Source: DATJZH01 sp052146815
Lineage (GTDB): Bacteria > Actinomycetota > Actinomycetes > Streptosporangiales > Streptosporangiaceae
DNA: 64,000 nt
Assembly (NCBI GenBank): GCA_052146815.1
Contig: JBKQMG010000064.1
Location: 1 to 64,000 of the forward strand
Direction of reading: 5' to 3'
Each line of letters begins with the position of its first letter. Positions within the stretch are counted from its first letter, which is position 1. A model generated the notes under the pieces. The model searched no databases and was not told where the DNA came from. It was given only the letters and a program-made list of their open reading frames with translations. Position numbers and translations under genes: made by a program. Shown piece by piece: positions 33,920-41,137 of the stretch.

Positions 33920-34417
33920 TCAGGTGATCGAGCCGGCCGCGGCGCCGGTGACCTCGTCGCCCCAGCGGCTGATCTCGCCTTCGAGATCAAGCGGCGCGAT
34001 CATCGGGCCGGACTGCATCTCCTGCTCCCAGGCCTGCGCGGGGACCCGCCACATCACCTCGAACTCGATGCCGCTCGGATCCTTGGCGTACAGGGACTTG
34101 GAGACCCGGTGATCACTGGCCCCGACCAGCGCTCCCCGCTCGGCCAGGCGGTCCCTGATGTCCGCCAGTTCGGCCAGGGTGCCAACTTCCCAGGCCAGGT
34201 GATAAAGCCCGAGGTAAGGAGTCTGCGGCTGCGCGGCGTCGCCGACCTCGAACAGGCCGAGATCATGATCGTTAGCTGATCCGGGAGCCCGCAGGAACGC
34301 GGCCCGGCCGGGCATCTCCATCCGGATCTCGAAGCCGAGCCCGCCTACGTAGAAATCGACGGTTGCGGCAAGGTCGCGGACATACAGCACAGCATGGTTC
34401 AGACGGCGGACGGCCAT
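33920..34417 (-). CDS. VOC-family dioxygenase/glyoxalase-like protein
   Basis: A 165-residue vicinal-oxygen-chelate protein. VRRLNHAVLYVRDLAATVDF begins the first beta-alpha-beta unit, with His as first metal ligand. YLGLYHLAWEVGTLAELADI supplies the second His, and YAKDPSGIEFEVMW the Glu ligand. The three ligands are intact, so it should bind Fe2+, Mn2+ or similar. Length and the DPSGIEFEV motif suit catechol-2,3-dioxygenase-like single-unit proteins. Substrate unknown. It is 80 bases downstream of the MBL-rhodanese gene on the same strand. Confidence 0.87.
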   Translation of the reverse strand: MAVRRLNHAVLYVRDLAATVDFYVGGLGFEIRMEMPGRAAFLRAPGSANDHDLGLFEVGDAAQPQTPYLGLYHLAWEVGTLAELADIRDRLAERGALVGASDHRVSKSLYAKDPSGIEFEVMWRVPAQAWEQEMQSGPMIAPLDLEGEISRWGDEVTGAAAGSIT

Positions 34418-34497
34418 GGCTCAGCTCCCGGATCGCGGTTCTGGTAAGGAAAAGGCCGGCGCGGCGAATCTGATTCCCGGGCGCTCCGGCAGGGCGG

Positions 34498-35853
34498 TCA
34501 GGCCCCGGCGCTGGTGACGATGGCAGGCGGTGCGCGGTCAAAATCGTCATCGATCAGCACCACATCCCGGCCGGCCGCGTCCAGCAGCGACGCCGCTACC
34601 GACGCCCGGTACCCGGACTGGCAGTGCACCCAGACCGCGCCCGACGGGAGCTCGCTGATCCGGCCGCGCAGCTCGTGCAGCGGGATGCTCAGCGACCCGG
34701 TGACGTGCGCGGTGTCCCACTCGCTGTGGCGGCGGACGTCCAGCACCACCGCAGGCCCCTCAGCCAGCGTCCGGACCAGGGCGGCGAAGTCGCCGACCGG
34801 GTAGGCCCGCAGCGGATCGGCTCCGGCCCAGTCCCGCGGCATCCCGGCCGCGGCTGCCTGAATACGGTCGATCCCGATGCGGACCAGGTCGCGCTGGGCG
34901 TCGGCGATCTGCTGCTCGCTCTCGCCGAGCAGCGCCAGCGCAGCGCCCCAGGGGATCAGCCAGCCGAGGTAGGTGACGAAGCTGTTGCCGAGCTCGAAAT
35001 GCAGCGAGCCGCGCACATGCCCGATGGCGAACGCCACCCGGCTGCGCAGGTCCACCACCCACTCCCCCGCGTCGATCCGGCGGCGCAGCTCCGCGGCGTC
35101 CGCCAGGTCCGGCGCCGACAGGTCAGGCGCCGCCGGGCCCGCCGCGTTGGCCGGGCCCATGTGCGCGTAATAAGCCGGGTAAGCGTCAAGCCCGGCCAGC
35201 AGGGCCTCGACATACGCGGCCTCGTCCTGCGTCAGCGCGGGATTCACCCGCTTCTCGGTGCCGATCGTGGTGTCGCGCCCGGCCGCCGGCGTCGCGGAGC
35301 AGAAGCTGCCGAATCCGTGCGTCGGGCACAGTGCCGTCTCGTCCGGCAGCTCGCGGGCCAGCCGCCGGGCCGAGGTGTACTGGGCCCTGGCCAGCTCCGC
35401 CGCATGCTCGGCGCCGAGCAGGTCCGTGCGGCCGGTGGAGCCGCTGAGCAGCGAGCCCCCGGTGAACACGGCGATAGGCCGGTCGCCGTCCTGCAGGACA
35501 TACGACAGGTGCGTAAACGTGTGGCCCGGCGTGCCGATCGCCCGCACCGCCATGTCGCCCACCTTGATGACGTCACCGTCGGTGACCGGCGCGCGGTCGA
35601 AGGACACCGGGTCGGCCGCGTTCACGTGGTAGGCGGCGCCCACGAAGCGCGCGAGCGCCAGGCCGCCGGTGACGTAGTCATTGTGGATGTGGGTCTCGAA
35701 CACGTCGGTGATGGTCACGCCGCGCTGGCGCGCGGCCGCGAGCACCCGGTCGAAGTCGCGCTGAGTGTCAACCACGAGCGCCACCCGCCCGTCGGTCGCC
35801 AGGTAACCGCGGTCACCCAGCGACGGCGTCTCGATGGTCACAATCTCCATCAT
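34498..35853 (-). CDS. MBL-fold hydrolase fused to two rhodanese domains (persulfide dioxygenase-like)
   Basis: A 451-residue fusion. The N-terminal metallo-beta-lactamase domain (1-220) has ETHIHNDYVTGG (His55, His57, Asp59) and TPGHTFTHLSYVL, as in persulfide dioxygenase/Blh proteins. The first rhodanese domain (about 265-350; VVDLRSRVAFAIGHVRGSLH) has no active-site cysteine. The second (about 365-448) has VWVHCQSGYRASVAASLL with catalytic Cys411. Such fusions oxidise glutathione, mycothiol or other persulfides to sulfite in sulfide detoxification. Starts are ATG-ATG at 35853/35850, preceded by GGGGAAGGGGG. Co-transcription with the VOC gene is possible. Confidence 0.88.
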   Translation of the reverse strand: MMEIVTIETPSLGDRGYLATDGRVALVVDTQRDFDRVLAAARQRGVTITDVFETHIHNDYVTGGLALARFVGAAYHVNAADPVSFDRAPVTDGDVIKVGDMAVRAIGTPGHTFTHLSYVLQDGDRPIAVFTGGSLLSGSTGRTDLLGAEHAAELARAQYTSARRLARELPDETALCPTHGFGSFCSATPAAGRDTTIGTEKRVNPALTQDEAAYVEALLAGLDAYPAYYAHMGPANAAGPAAPDLSAPDLADAAELRRRIDAGEWVVDLRSRVAFAIGHVRGSLHFELGNSFVTYLGWLIPWGAALALLGESEQQIADAQRDLVRIGIDRIQAAAAGMPRDWAGADPLRAYPVGDFAALVRTLAEGPAVVLDVRRHSEWDTAHVTGSLSIPLHELRGRISELPSGAVWVHCQSGYRASVAASLLDAAGRDVVLIDDDFDRAPPAIVTSAGA

Positions 35854-36008
35854 CGCGACCAGCCCCCTTCCCCGAAATCCCTGGCTGGCAGGACAATACA
35901 CCTGGCGCGTTGCTGCCCGGCAGGACGCTGCTCGCCAGGTCCCGGTCTTCCCCGGCCCCGCTGTCGGCGGGCCCCCGGCGATCTGGCAGTGCCGCGGACC
36001 CGGCGATA

Positions 36009-36330
36009 TCAGGGCGCGGCCGCGGCGGGTCCGGTGTAGATACCCCGCGGACGGATCGGCGTATCCCGTTCATTTCCTCCACGGCGTGTGCCAGCCAGCC
36101 CGCCGTGCGGGCGACCGCGAATATCGCCTCGGAAGCGCCGGGGATCCTGCCCCGCGACCGCGGCGAGCACGGCGAGGGCGAAGTCGATGTTCGGCTCCGG
36201 CAGCGCCCGCCTGCGCGCCTCGGCGGTGACGGCCTGCGCCACAGCGAGGCGGGGCGAGCGCGGGGCCGCCGGCTGATCATGGTCAGCAGGAGAATGGCAC
36301 GCGGGTCACCGGTCATATGGGGCATGGCCG
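36009..36330 (-). pseudogene. citrate synthase family C-terminal relic, frameshifted
   Basis: Minus-strand pieces from two alternating frames align with the citrate synthase C-terminus. Near 36325-36290: PHMTGDPRAILLL (compare HPLYPDGDPRA). Near 36230-36160: LPEPNIDFALAVLAAVAG. Next, in another frame: SEAIFAVARTAGWLAHAVEE. Last, back in the previous frame: TPIRPRGIYTGP and a stop at 36009. These correspond to the conserved segments around the catalytic Asp and the C-terminal RPRxxYTG. At least two frame changes are needed, and the N-terminal three quarters are gone. Recognition is from memory of the family. Confidence 0.65.
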
Positions 36331-36626
36331 TGGCCAACTCGGTGTCCGGCGCCCTGGGTGACCTTGACGCCGGGCAGGACGCCTAGGTGAATACCTGCAT
36401 CAACGGCATCGGCGAGCGGTCCGGCAACGCCCGCGCCGGACGGGTGGTGCTGACAGGCGAATACGGCGCCCTGGCCGGCTTCCGGCATGTCCTTGACGGC
36501 CTCGGTATCAGCGCTGGCCAGGACGAGGACCTGATTTTCAAGCCGGTCCAGCTGTGCACCTCGGCAACCGGCAAGCCGCTGACTGACGACGAGGTCGCGC
36601 TTCTCTACCCCGGCTTGCTCAGCTGA
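36324..36626 (+). pseudogene. DRE-TIM metallolyase (homocitrate/isopropylmalate synthase-like) relic with in-frame stop
   Basis: One plus-strand frame reads GMAVANSVSGALGDLDAGQD, then A, TAG (36384-36386), then VNTCINGIGERSGNARAGRV. GMAVANS and the NGIGERxGNA motif are the substrate- and metal-site signatures of 2-isopropylmalate, homocitrate and citramalate synthases. Family members have Gln-Val-Asn/Asp or similar at the stop, so a CAG to TAG mutation is likely. After it the sequence jumps to LTGEYGALAGFRHVLDGLGI and GKPLTDDEVALLYPGLLS, resembling the regulatory-linker end, so the middle is deleted. The N-terminal barrel is absent. It abuts the citrate synthase relic on the opposite strand. 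Confidence 0.6.
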
Positions 36627-36692
36627 CCCGCTCAGCGGCGCTGTTCGCGGTCGAGACGCGGACCGGCAGCGTATTGCTTTATGGGTCCTGAT

Positions 36693-36708
36693 ATATGGTT
36701 ACCCATAT
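36693..36708. promoter_or_regulatory. 16-base palindrome over the antitoxin start, probable operator
   Basis: ATATGG-TTAC-CCATAT is a perfect inverted repeat with 6-base arms. It overlaps the likely -10 hexamer TATATG (36692-36697) and the first bases of the antitoxin ATG at 36707. This is the expected place for autoregulation by a ribbon-helix-helix antitoxin. Confidence 0.65.
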
Positions 36709-36949
36709 GAAGACGACGGTAGATCTGCCCGACGAGCTGCTGCACGAGGCACAGCAGCTTGCGCGAGCAGAAGGAACAACCCTCAAGTCAGTGCTCGAAG
36801 AAGGCCTGCGGGCCGTCATCGCCCGGCACCGCGGCACTGCCTCATACACTCTGCGCGACGCCAGCGTGCCCGGCAACGGCTTGCGGCCCGAATTTGCAGA
36901 GGGCAGCTGGGAGAAAATCCGGGCAGCCAGTTACGGGGACCGGCTGTGA
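36707..36949 (+). CDS. VapB-type ribbon-helix-helix antitoxin
   Basis: An 80-residue protein starting MKTTVDLPDELLHEAQQLAR, then GTTLKSVLEEGLRAVIAR: a classical RHH/MetJ-Arc DNA-binding N-terminus. The C-terminal half (TLRDASVPGNGLRPEFAEGS, then WEKIRAASYGDRL) is the toxin-binding tail common to VapB proteins. The ATG at 36707 is preferred to the in-frame ATG at 36695, since the RHH strand begins MKTTVDLP and 36695 lies in the -10/operator. No SD is visible, which fits a leaderless message. The stop overlaps the toxin start as GTGA. Confidence 0.87.
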   Translation: MKTTVDLPDELLHEAQQLARAEGTTLKSVLEEGLRAVIARHRGTASYTLRDASVPGNGLRPEFAEGSWEKIRAASYGDRL

Positions 36950-37377
36950 TCGCCGTGGACACGAACATCCTCGTGTACGCCCACCGGCAGGACTCGGTCT
37001 TTCACGAGGCGGCGGCGAGAGCCGTGCAGGAACTCGCCGAAAGCCGCGCACCCTGGGCGCTGCCGTGGCCGTGCGTCCATGAGTTCTTCTCGGTGGTGAC
37101 TCATCCGCGCATTTTCGACCCGCCCAGCACGACCGCGCAGGCCATTGATCAGCTGGCTGCGTGGCTCGCCTCGCCGTCCGTTGTCGCCGTAAGCGAGGGC
37201 GAGACCTACTGGCAGACTTTTAGCCACTTCCTGGCAGACGGCAAGATCACTGGCCCGGCCGTGCACGACGCCCGGATAGCGGCGCTGTGCGTCACGCACG
37301 GAGTGCGCGAACTCTGGACGGCCGACCGTGATTTCAGCCGCTTCCCGAGGCTGCGGGTCAGTAACCCGCTCCTCTGA
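36946..37377 (+). CDS. PIN-domain ribonuclease toxin (VapC)
   Basis: The protein has 143 residues, beginning MIAVDTNILVYAHRQDSVFH, with catalytic Asp5, Glu46 (PCVHEFFSVV), Asp108 (AVHDARIAAL) and Asp127 (LWTADRDFSRF). All PIN metal-site acids are intact. The TNILVYA and HEFFSVVTHPRIF segments are characteristic of the mycobacterial VapC group. GTG start overlaps the antitoxin stop, giving translational coupling. Together with 5244-5929 it is the second PIN-based toxin-antitoxin module in 32 kb, with an unrelated antitoxin fold. Confidence 0.92.
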   Translation: MIAVDTNILVYAHRQDSVFHEAAARAVQELAESRAPWALPWPCVHEFFSVVTHPRIFDPPSTTAQAIDQLAAWLASPSVVAVSEGETYWQTFSHFLADGKITGPAVHDARIAALCVTHGVRELWTADRDFSRFPRLRVSNPLL

Positions 37378-37380
37378 CGG

Positions 37381-37572
37381 TCAGCCTCCGAGCTGCTTGC
37401 GGCCGCGATTCTCGCGCAGCCGGCGGCGCTGCGATGAATCCAGCATCGCGTAGGCGATCGCCGGGATGGCGATGGCGGCGACGATCACTCCGAGGGCCAG
37501 CCAGGGGCTGATGATGAGGAGGATGAGACCGATGATCACTCCTGCTATGCCGACCTTCATGTGCGGCGTCAT
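37381..37572 (-). CDS. small membrane protein, unknown function
   Basis: A 63-residue protein: MTPHMKVGIAGVIIGLILLI, then ISPWLALGVIVAAIAIPAIAY, then a basic tail DSSQRRRLRENRGRKQLGG. Two hydrophobic stretches form a hairpin with cytoplasmic ends. GGAGGGAGTCCGGAA precedes the ATG. The 214-base upstream region contains two hairpins in this gene's expected leader: GGGACGC/GCGTCCC (37590-37608) and GAGCACA/TGTGCTC (37621-37646). The gene converges on the VapC gene with 3 bases between stops. Similar small proteins are common in actinomycetes; no role known. Confidence 0.75.
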   Translation of the reverse strand: MTPHMKVGIAGVIIGLILLIISPWLALGVIVAAIAIPAIAYAMLDSSQRRRLRENRGRKQLGG

Positions 37573-37786
37573 TTCCGGACTCCCTCCGAGGGACGCTCAG
37601 CGCGTCCCTGCTGTCTTGCCGAGCACACTCGATCACAGCTGTGCTCACTGCTTCAACGCCGGGCCGCGGTTTCTCGTTCCTTGACCCGCCCGGCCCGGCG
37701 GGTATCCCGCGCCGTCCCGGCGGGACGTGCCTGCAGGACAGCCGCCGCATGCTGGATGATGAGGGCCGGACCACGGGAGGCCTCCG

Positions 37787-38356
37787 ATGACGCTGTCGCT
37801 GCCGATTGAGACCGAGGCCAATGAGCTGCTGTCGCGCAGCCCGCTGGCCCTGCTGATCGCCATGCTGCTGGACCAGCAGGTGCCACTGGAGAAGGCCTTC
37901 AGCTCTCCCTACCAGCTGGCCAGGCGCCTCGGGCACGAGCCGACCGCCGGCGAACTAGCCGATTACGACCCTGACGCGCTCGCCGACGTGTTCGCCGAGC
38001 GGCCCGCGCTGCACCGCTACCCGCGCGCGATGGCCGGCCGTACGCAGGAGCTGGCCCGGCTGATCAGCGAGCGCTACGACGGGGACGCCGCCGCGGTCTG
38101 GACGGGGGCGGCTGACGGCGACGATCTGCGGCGTCGTCTCGCTGAGCTGCCCGGCTTCGGCGCCTACAAGGCGCAGATCACCATAGCGCTGCTCGGCAAG
38201 CAGCTCGGCGTGCGCCCCGCGGGGTGGCGCGAGGCGGCCGGCCGCTTCGGCGAGGAGAACTCGCACTACTCGGTCGCTGACATCGTCGACGATGCCTCGC
38301 TCGCCGCCGTCCGCGAGCACAAGAAGCAGCTCAAGGCGGCCGCGAAGGCCAAATAG
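37787..38356 (+). CDS. HhH-GPD base-excision DNA repair protein
   Basis: A 189-residue protein beginning TLSLPIETEANELLSRSPLA, then LLIAMLLDQQVPLEKAFSSP, the substrate-pocket start of the HhH-GPD superfamily. RRRLAELPGFGAYKAQITIA contains the helix-hairpin-helix (LPGFGAYKA). The helix usually carrying the catalytic Asp is short here: the family in actinobacteria (annotated as HhH-GPD-type base excision DNA repair protein) ends with this region. It lacks the FeS cluster of Nth/MutY. ATG at 37787; CGGGAGGCCTCCG is upstream. Monocistronic. Confidence 0.88.
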   Translation: MTLSLPIETEANELLSRSPLALLIAMLLDQQVPLEKAFSSPYQLARRLGHEPTAGELADYDPDALADVFAERPALHRYPRAMAGRTQELARLISERYDGDAAAVWTGAADGDDLRRRLAELPGFGAYKAQITIALLGKQLGVRPAGWREAAGRFGEENSHYSVADIVDDASLAAVREHKKQLKAAAKAK

Positions 38357-38419
38357 CCCCCGGGCGCCTAATCGCCCCGCTAGCTGTGCTGTCAACCGGC
38401 AGCGCCGCGGACCGCGCGG

Positions 38420-38425
38420 TAATGT
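38420..38425 (+). promoter_or_regulatory. -10 element TAATGT upstream of MBL-fold gene
   Basis: TAATGT ends 8 bases before the GTG at 38434, and no SD is visible. An ATG within the hexamer (38422) is in frame but would leave no promoter room. Confidence 0.35.
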
Positions 38426-38433
38426 CTCGCCTC

Positions 38434-39036
38434 GTGACAGATTCTGAGGTCCCGGCAACCGGGAGCGCGCAGGTTCACGTGCTGCACGCGGGTTATGCCC
38501 GCGAGAGCGAGGACGGGGAGCGGGTCGGCAGCACGGTCACGCTGATCATCGACGGCGACGAGGTCATCGTCGTCGATCCGGGCATGGTGGCCTCCCGGCA
38601 GGCGCTGCTCAGCGCGCTCGCCGGGCACGGCGCCGCGCCGCAGGACGTCACCGACATCGTGTTCAGCCACCACCACCCTGACCACACGGTGAACGCCGCG
38701 CTCTTCCCCGCCGCCCGGATCCACGACCACTGGGCCGTCTACGACGGGGACCTGTGGGTCAGCCGGCCGGCCGAAGGCGCTGTGCTCAGCCCGTCAGTCC
38801 GGCTGATCAGCACGCCCGGCCACACCGCCGAGGACATCACCACGCTGGCCTCGGCGCCCGACGGCGTGCACGCCTGCACGCATGCCTGGTGGAGCGCGGA
38901 CGGGCCGGCGGACGACCCGCTCGGCTCGGACGCCGCCGCGCTGGGGGCCAGCCGGGCCCGCATCCTCGCCGTGGCCGCGGTCATCATCCCCGGCCACGGC
39001 GCGGCGTTCGTGCCGGACCAGACCACGCCGCGCTGA
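38434..39036 (+). CDS. MBL-fold metallo-hydrolase, lactonase/glyoxalase II-like
   Basis: A 200-residue protein. VTLIIDGDEVIVVDPGMVAS leads to FSHHHPDHTVNAALFP (His79 to His84, HxHxDH type), LISTPGHTAEDITTLA and the final VIIPGHGAAF with the last His. All metal ligands of the MBL fold are present. It resembles MBLAC1-type proteins that act on RNA or small esters. Substrate unknown. The GTG at 38434 is preferred; ATG at 38422 would add four residues. The opposite strand downstream carries a sigma-factor relic. Confidence 0.83.
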   Translation: MTDSEVPATGSAQVHVLHAGYARESEDGERVGSTVTLIIDGDEVIVVDPGMVASRQALLSALAGHGAAPQDVTDIVFSHHHPDHTVNAALFPAARIHDHWAVYDGDLWVSRPAEGAVLSPSVRLISTPGHTAEDITTLASAPDGVHACTHAWWSADGPADDPLGSDAAALGASRARILAVAAVIIPGHGAAFVPDQTTPR

Positions 39037-39039
39037 TGG

Positions 39040-39368
39040 CGCGCTACCAGGCGGGCGGAAACACCCGGGCCGGGGGCGCAGGCTGGCGGGCTCGACCCGT
39101 TGCGCGATTTCCTGCAGTTCCTGGCGGAGCCGGTCCTCGACCTGGGTCATCTCTGGTCCTCCCCGACGGCGACCGCCAGCGCAGCCAGCCCCCGCGACAA
39201 CGTGGAACGTACGGCGCTCGGCCCGATCTGCAGCGTCGCGGCGATCTCGGCCACGTCGAGATCGCAGTAGTAGCGGAGTATGAGGACCTCGCGCTGGCGC
39301 GGCGGCAGCATCCGCAGGGCGGCCGCCGGCATGCCGCTGTCGCCGGCGGCGGTCGCGGCGTCGGGGGC
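39040..39368 (-). pseudogene. ECF sigma factor region-4 relic plus start of its downstream partner
   Basis: Minus strand 39332-39147 encodes ALRMLPPRQREVLILRYYCD, then LDVAEIAATLQIGPSAVRST and LSRGLAALA: the HTH of region 4 of an ECF sigma factor (SigE group). Region 2, needed for promoter melting and core binding, is missing; upstream it runs into the stop of the ABC permease at 39369. The stop overlaps as ATGA the start (39150) of a second frame, MTQVEDRLRQELQEIAQRVE, typical of proteins co-encoded with such sigma factors, but this also breaks off after about 35 residues. Both are remnants of a sigma/partner operon. Confidence 0.7.
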
Positions 39369-40181
39369 CTAGACAACGTCGCCCTTGAGCGAGAACGACG
39401 ACAGCCGGCCCGCGGCGAATACCAGCGCCACACAGGTCACCGCCACGCCCATGACCACGGCCGTCGTGAGCGTCAGGTGCGCGTGCAGGCGGGCGGTCCG
39501 GGCAACGGCGTTGGCGATCCCGAGCGAGTACTGGTTCACCGACAGCAGCCGCACGCCGCCGACCAGGCTGCCGAGCAGGCCTTCCCACACCAGCAGGTAG
39601 AGCAGGCCGAACGCGATCGCCCGGCTGGTGAGCAGCGACAGCAGCACGAACAGCGCGTTGTAGATCACCGAGGCTGCCGCCGCTCCGGCCAGCAGCCCGA
39701 GCGCCAGCCTGCTGCCGGGCCCGGTGGCGATCGCCCCGGCCAGGTAGAGCGGCACGGCGCCGAACGCGACCGTCAGGATGGCCGCCGCGACGAACTTGGA
39801 CAGCACCACCGACAGCCGGCGCACCGGTGTCGCGAGCAGTTGCACGACCGTGCCGTCGTCGATCTCGGCCCCGAGCACGCTGGTCCCGATGATCAGCGCG
39901 GTCAGCGGCATGACCACCGTGAAGCCGAAGACGCCGAGGAATTCCGGCGGCCAGACGGGGCTCTTGGCCACGGCTCTCAGCAGGCCCGACACGGCGATCA
40001 GGATCACCGGCGCGATAGCGAAGATCAGCGCGCGCCTGCGCCCCATGGTGGCCCGGATCGTCAGGCGCAGGATCACGGGATTCAGCACGCCGGGCCGGCG
40101 CCCGGCCGGGCGGCCGGGCTGCTGGCCGGCCGCGGGCAGCGCCGTCTTCTGGCCGGCCGGATGGTTCACTCGGTGCGTCAT
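39369..40181 (-). CDS. ABC-2 type transporter permease
   Basis: A 270-residue protein with six hydrophobic segments: RRALIFAIAPVILIAVSGLL, VFGFTVVMPLTALIIGTSVL, LSKFVAAAILTVAFGAVPLY, LAGAAAASVIYNALFVLLSL, AIAFGLLYLLVWEGLLGSLV and TAVVMGVAVTCVALVFAAGR. The EIDDGTVVQLLATPVRR loop after helix 2 is the conserved ABC-2 coupling helix region. Last gene of a four-gene operon; its partner ATPase is 44 bases upstream. A Pro/Gly/Arg-rich N-terminal 30 residues is cytoplasmic. The substrate is unknown. Confidence 0.85.
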   Translation of the reverse strand: MTHRVNHPAGQKTALPAAGQQPGRPAGRRPGVLNPVILRLTIRATMGRRRALIFAIAPVILIAVSGLLRAVAKSPVWPPEFLGVFGFTVVMPLTALIIGTSVLGAEIDDGTVVQLLATPVRRLSVVLSKFVAAAILTVAFGAVPLYLAGAIATGPGSRLALGLLAGAAAASVIYNALFVLLSLLTSRAIAFGLLYLLVWEGLLGSLVGGVRLLSVNQYSLGIANAVARTARLHAHLTLTTAVVMGVAVTCVALVFAAGRLSSFSLKGDVV

Positions 40182-40225
40182 GGGGCTCTCCGCAGGTTCA
40201 GCACAGTGTCAGCGCGAGGTCAGCG

Positions 40226-41137
40226 TCACGAGGCGATCAGGTAGGCGAAGACGCTTTCGAGCGACTCGTCAGCGGGCAGCAGCTCGCGCAGCCGGATGCC
40301 CTCGTCCCTGGTAAGGCCGGCCAGCTCGCGGGTGAAGGTGCCGTAGTCGGACGCGCGTACCTGCAGTCCGCGCGGCGTCAGCTCGACCCCGGTCACGGCC
40401 GGCCGGCCGATCAGCGCGGAGCCCAGCAGCCGGTCGTCAGAAGAGCGCACCAGGAAGACATGCGGGCGGCTGGTCATCAGCCGCCGGATCGCGCGGAAAT
40501 CCCCGGAGGCGGCGAGCCGGCCGCCGACGACGACCTGGATGGTGCCCGACAGCCGCTCGACTTCCTCCAGAATGTGCGAGCTGAACACGATGACGCGGCC
40601 CTGCTCCCCCATCGCGTGCAGCAGATCCATCATCTGCAGCCGCTGCCGGGGGTCCATCCCGTTGAACGGCTCGTCCAGCAAGAGCACCTGCGGGTCGTGC
40701 ACGAGGGCCGCCGCCACCTTGATCCGCTGCCGCATCCCCTTGGAGTAGGTGGACACCCGGCGGTCCTGCGCGCCGGCCATGTCGACAATGTCAATCGCCC
40801 GCCGCGCGGCGTCCTGCGGATCGGGCAGCTCGTGCAGTTTCGCCGTCGCGGTCACGAACTGCTCTCCGGTGAGGAACGGGTACACCGAGTCTCGCTCCAG
40901 CACCAGGCCGATCTGCCGGAAGATCTCGGGGTTGCGCCAGCTGGCCGAGCCGCCGACCGTGAGCAGCCCGCGCGAGGGCTCGAGGAAGCCGGCGATCATG
41001 TGCAGCAGGGTCGTCTTGCCAGCGCCGTTCGGGCCGAGCAGCCCGGTAACGCCGGGCCCGATGGTCATCGAGATGTCGTTCACGGCCACGACGTTGCCGT
41101 ACCAGCGGGAGACGTTGCTCAGCTCGATCTCGGTCAT
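40226..41137 (-). CDS. ABC transporter ATP-binding protein
   Basis: A 303-residue ATPase. Walker A GLLGPNGAGKTTLLHMIAGF, Q-loop IGLVLERDSVYPFLT (here Leu-Glu rather than a clear Gln), signature YSKGMRQRIKVAAALVHDP, Walker B VLLLDEPFNGMDP, and H-loop IVFSSHILEEVERL. The last 90 residues form the accessory domain of ABC-2 exporters. The signature reads SKGMR rather than LSGGQ, usual in this group. ATG 41137 overlaps the stop of the upstream permease (ATGA). It drives the permease at 39369. Confidence 0.92.
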   Translation of the reverse strand: MTEIELSNVSRWYGNVVAVNDISMTIGPGVTGLLGPNGAGKTTLLHMIAGFLEPSRGLLTVGGSASWRNPEIFRQIGLVLERDSVYPFLTGEQFVTATAKLHELPDPQDAARRAIDIVDMAGAQDRRVSTYSKGMRQRIKVAAALVHDPQVLLLDEPFNGMDPRQRLQMMDLLHAMGEQGRVIVFSSHILEEVERLSGTIQVVVGGRLAASGDFRAIRRLMTSRPHVFLVRSSDDRLLGSALIGRPAVTGVELTPRGLQVRASDYGTFTRELAGLTRDEGIRLRELLPADESLESVFAYLIAS

